Shown in pieces: positions 43,305 through 52,675 of a stretch of DNA of 64,000 nt. This stretch comes from a bacterium (lineage in GTDB: Bacteria > Bacillota_I > Bacilli_A > RF39 > UBA660), in contig SFSZ01000007.1 of NCBI GenBank assembly GCA_004563275.1, positions 1 through 64,000 on the forward strand. The letters are read 5' to 3'. The position numbers were made by a program, and so were the translations under genes. Under the pieces are notes generated by a model. The model did not search any database. It was not told the DNA's origin and worked only from the letters and a program-made list of their open reading frames with translations. The first letter of the stretch is position 1; every line of letters begins with the position of its first letter.

Positions 43305-44903
43305 ATGGCATATAAAGTACTTTATAGAAAATATAGACCACAAGATTTTAATAGTTTATATGGTCAAGATAACATAAAAAAACTACTAATTGAATCAATA
43401 AAAAACAATCAAATAGCTCATGCATATTTATTTTCAGGCCCACGTGGAACAGGAAAAACCAGTACTGCTAAGCTATTCGCAAAGACTATTAATTGTGAAA
43501 ATCCCATTGATGGTATTCCATGTAACAATTGTCCAGCTTGTAATAATTATGAACAATCAGCAGATATTATAGAAATAGATGCCGCATCAAACAATGGTGT
43601 TGACGAAATAAGAGAATTAAGAAACAATGCTAAAATACTACCAACATTTAGTAAATATAAAATATATATTATAGATGAGGTACACATGCTATCACAAAGT
43701 GCTTGGAATGCATTTTTAAAAATATTAGAAGAACCTCCAAAGCATGTTATATTTATATTGGCTACTACAGAAATACAAAAAGTGCCAATTACAATATTAT
43801 CTAGATGTCAAAGATTTAATTTTCAACGAATTAATACCCAAGTTATTTATCAAAATTTAGAAAAAATATCAAAAGAAGAAAATATAGAAATAGAAGAAGA
43901 TGCCCTTAAATACATAGCAGAATTAGCAGATGGCGGAATGAGAGATGCTTTAAGTGTATTAGATCAGCTATCAAAAGAAAAACAAAAAATAACAGTTGAT
44001 TTAATTCAACAAACATTTGGAGTTATTAGTTTACAAGATATTTCACGCATTTTTGAGTTATTAAATGAAAATAAAATAGAAGAATTTAATACTTATTTTA
44101 ATGACTATTTAAACAGAGGACTAGATACAAACATTCTAATCAATAAGATTTTAAATCAAATTTATTTAGAAGAAATAAAAATTAAAAATGGAAATCATTC
44201 CTTTATTTCTCTAGAAAATTTAAAAAAATTAGCTAATGAAATAGTTAATTGTTATAACAAAAAAGATGGTTTGATTTTAATTAAAATCATTTTACTAAGT
44301 TACTTTCCAAATAAAAATACAACTGAAACTTTATCACCAGAATTAATTGATAGTAACAATAACCAACCTACTCAAGAAATAATAAAAAAAGAAGAAAAAA
44401 GTCAAAATTCAGATGAAAATGAAAAAATAGAATCAGAGCCTGAAAATTCAACAGATTTATTAAATTTACAAGCAATCCGAATCAATAATGCTTTTGCAGA
44501 AGCTAGTAAGGAATCAAAACAAGAATTTTTAAAAAATTGGGATGATTTCAAGAAAAAAATTGAACTTGACAATAAAATAGAATTATTATCAATTATCGAA
44601 GATGCATCTATTGAAGTTGCTTCTTCCAAAAACGTTATTTTTTCAAATTTATCAAAATCTGGAACGATAATTTTTAATGAAAACCTTCATGAAATTGAAA
44701 AAGAATTTAACAAAAAAAATAAAAGTAAATATAAATTTATATGTCTAGATCAAGAAAAATGGACTGAAGAAAAATTAAATTATATAAAAAACAAAAATAC
44801 AAAAGAATATAAATATATCGATGAAGAAACAATAATAAATAATCATAATGGTATAAATGAAGCATTTGATATATTTGAAAATGATATAATAGAAGTTAAT
44901 TAA
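43305..44903 (+). CDS. dnaX: DNA polymerase III gamma/tau subunit
   Basis: Clamp-loader ATPase of 532 residues: YRKYRPQDFNSLYGQ at the N-terminus, Walker A GPRGTGKTSTAK, a zinc module (CENPIDGIPCNNCPAC), DEVHMLSQSAWNAFLKILEEPP and the sensor SRCQRF. The C-terminal third is low-complexity and Glu/Lys/Asn-rich, as in tau proteins. AGGAGG precedes the ATG. It starts the dnaX-ybaB-recR operon. Confidence 0.95.
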   Translation: MAYKVLYRKYRPQDFNSLYGQDNIKKLLIESIKNNQIAHAYLFSGPRGTGKTSTAKLFAKTINCENPIDGIPCNNCPACNNYEQSADIIEIDAASNNGVDEIRELRNNAKILPTFSKYKIYIIDEVHMLSQSAWNAFLKILEEPPKHVIFILATTEIQKVPITILSRCQRFNFQRINTQVIYQNLEKISKEENIEIEEDALKYIAELADGGMRDALSVLDQLSKEKQKITVDLIQQTFGVISLQDISRIFELLNENKIEEFNTYFNDYLNRGLDTNILINKILNQIYLEEIKIKNGNHSFISLENLKKLANEIVNCYNKKDGLILIKIILLSYFPNKNTTETLSPELIDSNNNQPTQEIIKKEEKSQNSDENEKIESEPENSTDLLNLQAIRINNAFAEASKESKQEFLKNWDDFKKKIELDNKIELLSIIEDASIEVASSKNVIFSNLSKSGTIIFNENLHEIEKEFNKKNKSKYKFICLDQEKWTEEKLNYIKNKNTKEYKYIDEETIINNHNGINEAFDIFENDIIEVN

Positions 44904-44916
44904 AGGAGAATGAAAT

Positions 44917-45216
44917 ATGAATATGCAAAATTTAATGGCACAAGCGCAAAGAATGCAACGTGACATCCAAAAAAAACAAGAAGAAATTAATAATACAGAA
45001 TTTGAAGGAAAATCTGAAGGATTTACTGTAGTATTGAATGGAAAAAAAGACATTGTTAAATTAGAAATAAATCGTGATGTTATTAAAGATGCTGATGATT
45101 TTGACGCTCTTGAAGACATGATAAAAATTGCTTTTAATGATGCCAACAAGAAAATTAACGCTGAAACTGAAGCAAAATTAGGTGCATTTGCTAAAGGCTT
45201 AAATGGTTTGATGTAG
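44917..45216 (+). CDS. Nucleoid-associated protein, YbaB/EbfC family
   Basis: A 99-residue YbaB/EbfC protein that binds DNA as a dimer. N-terminal helix MNMQNLMAQAQRMQRDIQKK, then EFEGKSEGFTVVLNGKKDIVKLEI with the family's beta hairpin, and a C-terminal helix. It sits between dnaX and recR, the standard position; the recR start is one base after its stop. Confidence 0.93.
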   Translation: MNMQNLMAQAQRMQRDIQKKQEEINNTEFEGKSEGFTVVLNGKKDIVKLEINRDVIKDADDFDALEDMIKIAFNDANKKINAETEAKLGAFAKGLNGLM

Positions 45217-45217
45217 T

Positions 45218-45823
45218 ATGATATACCCAAAATTATTAGAAGAATTAATAGAATATTTTAAAAAACTACCTGGAATCGGTGAAAAAACCGCTGAAAGACT
45301 CGCTTTATCATTACTAGATTATTCAGAAGAAGATATAAATTTATTTTCAAACACAATGATATCAGCAAAGAAAAATCTTCATCAATGTGAAATATGTGGC
45401 AACTTAACATCAGAAAAGATTTGCAATATTTGTGATAATGATTATAGAAATAAAAATTTAATCTGTATTGTCGAAGATTATAAAAGTATATTTGCTTTTG
45501 AAAAAATGGGTAAATATAATGGTGTATACCATGTATTAAACGGTTTAATTTCACCAATTGATGGAATATCTCCAAATGATATTAATATTCCATCATTAAT
45601 AAAAAGATGTAAAAATTCAGATGATCAGATAGAATTAGTTATAGCATTAAAACCAACTATTGAAGGCGAAACAACAACACAATATATTAAAAAAGTATTA
45701 GAAGATAAAACAAGTGTAAAAGTTTCTAGATTATCATATGGATTACCAGTAGGAACAGAATTGGATTATCTTGATTCTCTAACACTTGAAAGAGCTTTTG
45801 AAGATAGAAAGAATATTGCATAA
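45218..45823 (+). CDS. recR: Recombination mediator RecR
   Basis: RecR works with RecF and RecO in loading RecA. A 201-residue protein with the helix-hairpin-helix KLPGIGEKTAERLAL, a zinc finger CEICGNLTSEKICNICDN and a Toprim domain (ICIVEDYKSIFAFE, ALKPTIEGETTTQYI). The C-terminal SRLSYGLPVGTELDYLDS motif is complete. Confidence 0.95.
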   Translation: MIYPKLLEELIEYFKKLPGIGEKTAERLALSLLDYSEEDINLFSNTMISAKKNLHQCEICGNLTSEKICNICDNDYRNKNLICIVEDYKSIFAFEKMGKYNGVYHVLNGLISPIDGISPNDINIPSLIKRCKNSDDQIELVIALKPTIEGETTTQYIKKVLEDKTSVKVSRLSYGLPVGTELDYLDSLTLERAFEDRKNIA

Positions 45824-45850
45824 AATAATTATTAGATAATATAATTTACT

Positions 45851-46042
45851 ATGATAAAAAAAATTATATTATGGTTAATAAAAAGAGTAACATTTGCATT
45901 TTTAATAATTTATGGTCTCGATTTATTATTAAAGGGTTTTAATATATTTGTTCCAATAAATTATTATACAGTTATTATTGTAACTTTATTAGGATTCCCA
46001 GGTCTAATATTATTAGCGTTGTCTTTCTTCTTCTTACTATGA
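45851..46042 (+). CDS. bofA: BofA-family membrane protein (pro-sigma-K processing inhibitor)
   Basis: A 63-residue protein with two hydrophobic helices and the family core VPINYYTVIIVTLLGFPGLILLAL. BofA holds the SpoIVFB protease inactive until late sporulation. It is located just after recR, exactly as in Bacillus, but shorter than the 87 residues there. A TATAAT-like box lies directly upstream. This supports a complete mother-cell programme, inferred. Confidence 0.82.
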   Translation: MIKKIILWLIKRVTFAFLIIYGLDLLLKGFNIFVPINYYTVIIVTLLGFPGLILLALSFFFLL

Positions 46043-46052
46043 AGAGGTAAAT

Positions 46053-46781
46053 ATGAATGAAAAATTAAAACAATTTATATTATCTGGAATAAATGAGAAA
46101 AATCTTTCTCATGCTTTTTTGATTGAAACAAATAATTGTGAACAGACAATGAACAATATATATGAAATTTTTAAAGAAACCCAAACAATAGCGCCATCTT
46201 CATTGGAAAACAATTTATCAACACTAGTAGTTAGACCGGAAAATAACAATATCGATAAAAACAAAATTTTAGATATTCAAAATTTTATAATTACAAAAAT
46301 TATTAATTATACATACAAAATATATTTCATCATCAATGCAGAAAAAATGAACCAAGTCTCAGCCAATAAATTATTAAAAATTTTGGAGGAACCTTCAAGC
46401 AACGTTATTGGATTTTTAATCACTGATAGTATAAATTCCATTATGGATACGATTAAAAGTCGTTGCGAATTATTTGAAAATATTTATGACACATCATTAC
46501 GAACTGAAACCAATGATTTAATTGACACATTTTATAAATTGCAAAAGTGTGATAATTACACGGCAATTTTATTAAAGCAAAACTTTTTAAAATATGATAA
46601 AATTGAACTAATAAATAAATTATCTGAAATAAAAATAGTTTTAGATAAAAATATAAATCAAAGTAATTACCTTTTAATTACTAAATATTATAAACTAATA
46701 GACGATATAATTAAGAAATTAAATGCAAATACAAATGTCGAAATGTGCATAGATAAATTGATTATAGAAATGAGGAAATAG
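46053..46781 (+). CDS. holB: DNA polymerase III delta' subunit
   Basis: A 242-residue AAA+-like clamp-loader subunit. LSHAFLIETNN at the N-terminus, YFIINAEKMNQVSANKLLKILEEPSSNVIGFLITDS and IKSRCELFE correspond to DnaX/HolB motifs; no functional Walker A is visible, as usual for delta'. Shorter than the 330 residues of Bacillus. It precedes ricT as in Bacillus. Confidence 0.87.
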   Translation: MNEKLKQFILSGINEKNLSHAFLIETNNCEQTMNNIYEIFKETQTIAPSSLENNLSTLVVRPENNNIDKNKILDIQNFIITKIINYTYKIYFIINAEKMNQVSANKLLKILEEPSSNVIGFLITDSINSIMDTIKSRCELFENIYDTSLRTETNDLIDTFYKLQKCDNYTAILLKQNFLKYDKIELINKLSEIKIVLDKNINQSNYLLITKYYKLIDDIIKKLNANTNVEMCIDKLIIEMRK

Positions 46782-46783
46782 AC

Positions 46784-47563
46784 ATGGAAGTATGTGGAAT
46801 TATATTTAAAGAAAACGGCAAAAATTATTATTTTAATAAAAATAATATTGAAATAAATATAAATGATTACGTAATTGTCGAAACAGAAAAAGGAGAACAA
46901 TTTGGCAAAGTTGCCTTTATTGAACTTGAAAGTAAAGAAACACCACAAAAGAATATTCTTCGAAAAGCTAGTAATGAAGATTATAAAAAGTATCTTAAAT
47001 CTTTAAAAGAAGCAAAAGAAGTACTAGTAGAAGCAAAAAAAATGTCTGACTCACTTGATCTAGAAATGCAATTTGTAGAAGCATCATTTACATTTGATCA
47101 TAAACAATTAATAATAAATTTTATAGCGGATGAAAGAATTGACTTTAGAGAATTAGTTAAACTACTAGCCGCTAAGTATAAAGCAAGAATTGATCTTCAT
47201 CAAATTGGTGTAAGAGATAAAGCTAAAGAAATTGGTGGACTTGGTCCATGTGGAAGACCATTATGTTGCAATTCATTTTTAAATAAATTAGAAACAATAA
47301 CTATTAATATGGCAAAAAATCAAAATATAGCACTTAATCCATCAAAAATAAATGGATCATGTGGAAGATTACTTTGCTGTCTTTCTTATGAAGACGAAAC
47401 ATATAGTTGTTGCAAGAAAGAATTACCATCAGTTGGTTCACAAAAAGAATATAATGGTAAAACATATAAAGTTGTTTCCTTAAACATTTTAAAAGGAACA
47501 TACACTTTACAAGTCGACGATGAATTAAAGGAATTTAATCAAGATGGAACCGAATGTTGTTAA
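46784..47563 (+). CDS. ricT: RicT (YaaT) PSP1-domain protein
   Basis: A 259-residue PSP1 protein. RicT forms an iron-sulfur complex with RicA and RicF that affects RNase Y processing, competence and sporulation in Bacillus. The centre has FDHKQLIINFIADERIDFRELVK and the cysteine clusters CGRPLCCNSF and CGRLLCCLSYEDETYSCC that bind the clusters. GAGGAAATAGAC precedes the ATG; the end overlaps the next gene by 20 bp. Confidence 0.92.
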   Translation: MEVCGIIFKENGKNYYFNKNNIEININDYVIVETEKGEQFGKVAFIELESKETPQKNILRKASNEDYKKYLKSLKEAKEVLVEAKKMSDSLDLEMQFVEASFTFDHKQLIINFIADERIDFRELVKLLAAKYKARIDLHQIGVRDKAKEIGGLGPCGRPLCCNSFLNKLETITINMAKNQNIALNPSKINGSCGRLLCCLSYEDETYSCCKKELPSVGSQKEYNGKTYKVVSLNILKGTYTLQVDDELKEFNQDGTECC

Positions 47564-48230
47564 TGATTTATTAGATTATGGATATAAAATTGTACAAAAT
47601 CCATCTTTTTTTAAGTTTTCTTTAGACTCTATTTTATTAGCAGATTTTGTAAATATAAACTATACTGATAAAAAATTATTAGATTTATGTACGGGCAATG
47701 CTCCGTTACCAATTATTTTATCAAAAAAGATTTCATCAATTTCTTGTGTTGAAATTCAAAATGAAGTATACAATCTAGCTAAAGAATCCATAAATATAAA
47801 TAATATAACAAATATTTCTTTAATAAACGATGATATTAAAAATTGGCAAAATTATTTTTCTCCATCAACTTTTGACATTATAACTTGCAATCCTCCATAT
47901 TTTAAATATAATGAGACATCTAATATAAATGATAATATTATTAAATCAATTGCAAGACACGAAATTAAAATCACCTTAGAAGAGATAATTGAGATTTCTT
48001 CAAAATTATTGAAACCAAAAGGAAAATTAAACATAGTATATCGACCTGATCGATTTATAGAATTAGTGAATTATTTAAAAAAATATAATTTTGGAATTAA
48101 AAGAATTGAATGTGCTTATGATGACTTTGATAAAAATTGTTCTATAATATTAGTAGAAGCAATGAAAAATGGTAAAGATGATTTAAAAATCTTACCACCA
48201 TTATTAACAAAAAATTACAGAGGTGAATAG
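47544..48230 (+). CDS. tRNA1(Val) adenine-37 N6-methyltransferase-like protein (YabB)
   Basis: A 228-residue Rossmann methyltransferase with LLDLCTGNAPLPIIL (SAM loop) and the N6-adenine motif ITCNPPYFKYN. The opening YGYKIVQNPSFFKFSLDSILLADFV matches TrmN6/YabB. It is next to ricT as in Bacillus and overlaps it by 20 bp, so the two are coupled. Confidence 0.88.
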   Translation: MEPNVVNDLLDYGYKIVQNPSFFKFSLDSILLADFVNINYTDKKLLDLCTGNAPLPIILSKKISSISCVEIQNEVYNLAKESININNITNISLINDDIKNWQNYFSPSTFDIITCNPPYFKYNETSNINDNIIKSIARHEIKITLEEIIEISSKLLKPKGKLNIVYRPDRFIELVNYLKKYNFGIKRIECAYDDFDKNCSIILVEAMKNGKDDLKILPPLLTKNYRGE

Positions 48231-48234
48231 TAAT

Positions 48235-48780
48235 ATGAAATTAATAGTTGGATTAGGTAATCCTGGAAAAAAATATGAAAATACAAGACACAACATTGGT
48301 TATATGATTATAGATAACTTTGTAAATAGTGATAATTGGAAAAAAGAATCATTAGCATATGTATTAAAACTGACAATTAATAATGAAAACGTATTATTTA
48401 TTAAACCAACAACTTATATGAATTTATCTGGTCAAGCTGTCCAATATTATCTAAATTATTATAAAATAGACACAAAAGATTTATTAGTTATTCAAGATGA
48501 TATGGATTTAGATATTGGTAAAGTAAGATTAAAACTTAAAAGTTCTGCCGGTGGTCATAATGGTATTAAAGATATTATTAAAAATATCAAAACAGATGAA
48601 TTCTTGAGATTGAAAATTGGTATTTCTAAACCTACAAATGACACAATAGAATTTGTTCTTGGTAAATTTCCTAAATCAGATTTAGAAATATTAAAAAATA
48701 ATATGAATACGTACAACCAAATAATTACTGACTTTATAAATAATACTAAAATAGAAACATTAATGAATAGGTATAATTAA
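48235..48780 (+). CDS. pth: Peptidyl-tRNA hydrolase
   Basis: Pth recycles peptidyl-tRNAs. MKLIVGLGNPGKKYENTRHNIGY contains the catalytic asparagine and histidine; FIKPTTYMNLSGQAV and IQDDMDLDIGKVRLKLKSSAGGHNGIKDI follow with the catalytic aspartate region. The ATG at 48235 follows GAGGTG; the GTG at 48223 would overlap that site. 181 residues. Confidence 0.95.
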   Translation: MKLIVGLGNPGKKYENTRHNIGYMIIDNFVNSDNWKKESLAYVLKLTINNENVLFIKPTTYMNLSGQAVQYYLNYYKIDTKDLLVIQDDMDLDIGKVRLKLKSSAGGHNGIKDIIKNIKTDEFLRLKIGISKPTNDTIEFVLGKFPKSDLEILKNNMNTYNQIITDFINNTKIETLMNRYN

Positions 48781-48781
48781 A

Positions 48782-51700
48782 ATGAAATTTTTATCAAACA
48801 TTTTTGATCAATTTAAAACAAATAATATTAGTGGATTAACTGACGAATTAAAGACACTATATATAAATTATTTAAGCAATAAATCAAATAATAACATAGT
48901 TGTTTTAACAAGTTCACTTTTTGAAGCCACTAAATATTATAATAATTTGAAGACATATAAAGACAATGTCTTCCTTTTTCCAATGGATGAATTTTTAACA
49001 TCAGTTGCTATTGCTGTATCTCCAGATTTAAAGATTAAACGTTTAGAAACCTTAAATAAAATAAATGAACCAGGGCAAAAAATAATAATTGCCAATTTAA
49101 CTGGTTTTTTACGTTTTGTACCTAATTCTAAAAGTATCGATAAATTAAAGATAGATTTAAAATCAAATACAACTGTAAATAGAGAAAATTTAGAAGAATT
49201 ACTTTATCAATTCGGTTATACAAAAACATCTATTGTAACATCATCAGGTGAATATTCTGTAAGAGGATTTGTTATTGATTTATTTCCGTATAATTGTGAA
49301 AATCCAATCAGAATTGAATTATTTGGCAATGATATCGAAAAAATAAAAGAATTTGATGCCGAAAGTCAGCTTACAATTAAAGAAATTACAAATATTCAAA
49401 TTTTACCATATAAAGAAATTTTATCAAACGACAATACTTCTTTATACAATCTATTAGACGATCCAACTGTTATTAAAATTAATCCTGAATTAATTGAAAA
49501 AGCTAATCAAGAATTAGAAGAACAAATCTTTAATTATAAAGTAGAAAAAGAAATTGATTCTAATTACAAATATATGTATAGCTTGTCAGAATTCAACATT
49601 AAAAACGAAGTTAATTTAGCGTCATTTAATATTTCAGGTTATTTAGATGTTAAATCTCAAACTATAGATAATTTCAAATCAAATTTTGAAAATTTGGAAT
49701 TTTTTATTTCTCATCGCGATTCTCAAAAATCTACACTGTTTGCTATTCAAAATAAAAATTTAAAAGAATATTTAAAGAAAATTTTTAATTTTTCAACTGG
49801 AACAACGTATGAAGCAAATAAACTATATTTTATAAATGAAAGAATAAATCAGGGATTTATTGTTGATAAATATATCGTTATCACAGATTATGACATCGAT
49901 TCAAACAATGAAGCCAACGTCAGATATCATAATCCCGTTAAAATTGGCCGTAAAATAAAAGATTTTAATGATATTAAAATTGGAGATTATGTTGTTCATG
50001 CTGCCCATGGTATTGGTATCTATGGCGGAGTAATTACATTAAATAAAAATTCTTTCGAAAAAGACTATATTTTAATCAAATATGCTGGAAATGATAAAGT
50101 ATATATTCCGGTAGAAAAGATAAATACAATATATAAATATTCAGATGCCGGAAGTACTGCTCCTAAAATTAATCACTTAAATTCTACTTCTTGGGAAAAA
50201 ACAAAAAGAGCAGTTAAATCAAAAATTAAAGATATATCTGAAGAATTGTTAAAATTATATGCGGAACGTTCAAAACTAAAAAGTCCAAAATATATTCAAT
50301 ATCCTGAAGATTTAATTTTTGCCGATAAGTTTGAATATACCGAAACCCGTGATCAATTGAGATGTATTGATGATATTCTTAATGATTTAAAATCCGACAA
50401 ACCAATGGATAGACTATTATGTGGAGATGTAGGATTTGGTAAAACTGAAGTAGCATTTAGAGCAATATTTAATACAATAATGAATGGTTACCAAGTTGCG
50501 TATCTTTGTCCAACAACAATTTTATCAAAACAACAATACAGCAATGCTCTAAAAAGATTTAAAGATTTTCCAATAAATATTGCGATAACAAATAGATTTA
50601 CCACAGCCAAAGAATTTAACAAAATTGTAAATGATCTTAAAGATGGTAAAATAGATTTAATCTTCGGAACTCATAAATTATTTAATGAAAAAATCGAATA
50701 TAAAAAATTAGGATTATTAGTTGTCGATGAAGAACAGAGATTTGGTGTGACCCAAAAAGAAAAAATCAAAGAAATTAGTAAAAACGTAAATGTCTTAACA
50801 TTATCAGCAACACCTATTCCAAGAACACTTAAAATGGCAATGTCAGGTTTAAAAGATCTATCTATATTAGATACAGCACCAGAAGACCGTTATCCAGTTC
50901 AAACCTATGTTGTTGAACAAAATAATGAATTAATTAAAGAAGCAATATACAAAGAATTATCCAGAAATGGACAAGTGTTTTATTTATATAATAATGTATC
51001 TAAAATAGAACAAGAAGCATCAAAATTGTCAAAATTAGTACCCGATGCCAAAATTTGCTATGCTCATGGTCAAATGAGTAAACAAGAATTAGAAAAAATA
51101 ATTGAAGATTTTATTGATAAAAAATATGATATTTTAGTATGTACAACAATTATAGAAACAGGTATAGATATATCTAACGTAAATACATTAATTATAATTG
51201 ATGCTCAAAATTATGGATTGAGTCAGTTATACCAATTAAGAGGTAGAGTTGGAAGAACTAATAAAATTGCCTATGCATATCTAACATACAATAATTCCAA
51301 GATACTTAATGAAATAGCTGTTAAAAGATTAAATGCTATAAAAGAGTTTACCGAGTTAGGTAGTGGCTATAAAATAGCCATGAGAGATTTATCAATTAGA
51401 GGAGCAGGTGATCTTTTAGGTAGTGAACAAGCCGGATTTATTGATTCAGTTGGAATAGAACTTTATACAAAAATGATTGAAGAAACTTTAAATGAAATAA
51501 AAGGAATTCCTAAAGTAGAAGACGAAAACGATACATCACTTATAGATATTGATACCCACATTGATGAAACATACGTATCTGATGAAAGCGTAAGAATAGA
51601 AATACATCAGTTAATAAACTCAATAAAAGACTATACAACATTAACCAAAATTAAAGCTGAAATAGAAGACAGATTTGGTAAAATCAATGATAAACTTGAA

Positions 51701-51982
51701 ATATATATGTACGAAGAATGGTTCGAAAAATTAGCTTTTCAATTAAAAATTAAGAATATTATACAAACCAAAACTTACATAGAATTTTCATTACCAGAAG
51801 ATATATCTTCAAAAATCAATGGAGAAAAATTATTCTTAAAATTATATAATATTAATCCAAAATTTAAACTAAAATACATGGCAAAAAGAATAATTATTAA
51901 TTTGCCAATAATTAACTTAGAAAAACATTACATCTATTATTTAGTTGATCTTTTACAAGAAATCATATCTGATATGGAATAA
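48782..51982 (+). CDS. mfd: Transcription-repair coupling factor Mfd
   Basis: Mfd removes RNA polymerase stalled at lesions and recruits UvrA. 1066 residues: a UvrB-like N-terminal part (SSGEYSVRGFVIDLFP), the RNA polymerase interaction domain (GDYVVHAAHGIGIYGGV), helicase motifs GDVGFGKTEVAFRA, DEEQRFGV, LSATPIPRTLKMAM, QLRGRVGRT, and the C-terminal D7 domain. Slightly shorter than the usual 1150-1180. One base after pth. Confidence 0.96.
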   Translation: MKFLSNIFDQFKTNNISGLTDELKTLYINYLSNKSNNNIVVLTSSLFEATKYYNNLKTYKDNVFLFPMDEFLTSVAIAVSPDLKIKRLETLNKINEPGQKIIIANLTGFLRFVPNSKSIDKLKIDLKSNTTVNRENLEELLYQFGYTKTSIVTSSGEYSVRGFVIDLFPYNCENPIRIELFGNDIEKIKEFDAESQLTIKEITNIQILPYKEILSNDNTSLYNLLDDPTVIKINPELIEKANQELEEQIFNYKVEKEIDSNYKYMYSLSEFNIKNEVNLASFNISGYLDVKSQTIDNFKSNFENLEFFISHRDSQKSTLFAIQNKNLKEYLKKIFNFSTGTTYEANKLYFINERINQGFIVDKYIVITDYDIDSNNEANVRYHNPVKIGRKIKDFNDIKIGDYVVHAAHGIGIYGGVITLNKNSFEKDYILIKYAGNDKVYIPVEKINTIYKYSDAGSTAPKINHLNSTSWEKTKRAVKSKIKDISEELLKLYAERSKLKSPKYIQYPEDLIFADKFEYTETRDQLRCIDDILNDLKSDKPMDRLLCGDVGFGKTEVAFRAIFNTIMNGYQVAYLCPTTILSKQQYSNALKRFKDFPINIAITNRFTTAKEFNKIVNDLKDGKIDLIFGTHKLFNEKIEYKKLGLLVVDEEQRFGVTQKEKIKEISKNVNVLTLSATPIPRTLKMAMSGLKDLSILDTAPEDRYPVQTYVVEQNNELIKEAIYKELSRNGQVFYLYNNVSKIEQEASKLSKLVPDAKICYAHGQMSKQELEKIIEDFIDKKYDILVCTTIIETGIDISNVNTLIIIDAQNYGLSQLYQLRGRVGRTNKIAYAYLTYNNSKILNEIAVKRLNAIKEFTELGSGYKIAMRDLSIRGAGDLLGSEQAGFIDSVGIELYTKMIEETLNEIKGIPKVEDENDTSLIDIDTHIDETYVSDESVRIEIHQLINSIKDYTTLTKIKAEIEDRFGKINDKLEIYMYEEWFEKLAFQLKIKNIIQTKTYIEFSLPEDISSKINGEKLFLKLYNINPKFKLKYMAKRIIINLPIINLEKHYIYYLVDLLQEIISDME

Positions 51983-52020
51983 AAAGAAAATTATTTTCCA
52001 CACTATATTTAGTGGTATAT

Positions 52021-52425
52021 GTGAAAACAAATAATTATATAAGAAAAATAGATGAATTAGGAAGAATAGTAATTCCTAAAGAAGTAAGACACAAGTTAAA
52101 AATACAAGAAAATGAAAATATAATGATTACTTCCGACGATTCAAAAATACTTATATCTAAATATTCATATTTAGAAAATTATTACAATTACATCAAGTCA
52201 ATCGCGGAATATATAAATGAAATATATAAGTACGGAATAGAAATAACTGATCGAAACAAAACGATTATTTCTATAAGTCCAAGTAATCATTTTATTGAAA
52301 ATGAAATAATAATGAATTCAATTGAAATTGGCAAAGTTAAAATATATATAGACAATAATGATGAAAATCAAAAATTTCTTAAATTAATTTCTCGAATAAT
52401 ATCTTCTTATTTTGATTATTCTTGA
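52021..52425 (+). CDS. spoVT: Stage V sporulation protein T (AbrB/SpoVT family)
   Basis: SpoVT is a forespore transcription regulator. The N-terminal swapped-hairpin DNA-binding domain KTNNYIRKIDELGRIVIPKEVRHKL is clear; the C-terminal GAF-like domain (residues 55-134) is diverged and about 40 residues shorter than in Bacillus. The GTG at 52021 gives a start that lines up with Bacillus SpoVT (M-K-x-x-x-x-x-R-x-I); another GTG three codons earlier is possible. The ribosome site is weak. It follows mfd as in Bacillus. Confidence 0.85.
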   Translation: MKTNNYIRKIDELGRIVIPKEVRHKLKIQENENIMITSDDSKILISKYSYLENYYNYIKSIAEYINEIYKYGIEITDRNKTIISISPSNHFIENEIIMNSIEIGKVKIYIDNNDENQKFLKLISRIISSYFDYS

Positions 52426-52450
52426 TAAAATCAACATATTATGTTAGAAT
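52422..52450 (+). promoter_or_regulatory. Promoter of the metG T-box transcript
   Basis: TTGATA (52422-52427), a 17-bp spacer and TAGAAT (52445-52450), placing the start near 52457. Confidence 0.6.
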
Positions 52451-52456
52451 GAACTA

Positions 52457-52660
52457 TATTGAACGAAGAAGGAAAGAGTAATTATTTAGTAAATACAAAG
52501 AGAGTTCTTGCTTGGTGAAAGAGAATTATTTATTTATAATGAACATGGTTCTGGAGTTCAAACGTAATAATCGCGTTAAGATATAAGTGCATGAAATTCA
52601 TGAATTAAGGTGGTACCACGGCATTAAGGTCGTCCTTTAGTTTATGAATTTTTTTTATTA
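52457..52660 (+). promoter_or_regulatory. T-box riboswitch, methionine specifier
   Basis: A tRNA-sensing leader ahead of metG. Stem I contains GGTG...AGAG and the specifier ATG at 52539-52541 followed by GAACATGGTTCTGGAGTTC. The T-box sequence AAGGTGGTACCACGG is at 52607-52621, and the terminator region AAGGTCGTCCTTTAG with a run of eight T follows. Uncharged initiator/elongator tRNA-Met should stabilise the antiterminator and turn on metG. Confidence 0.93.
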
Positions 52661-52675
52661 GAAAGGAAAAACAAA

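Noticed and set aside
44775..45230. 151-codon minus-strand frame across dnaX, ybaB and recR
   Set aside because: It overlaps three clear genes on the other strand and has no recognisable protein features.
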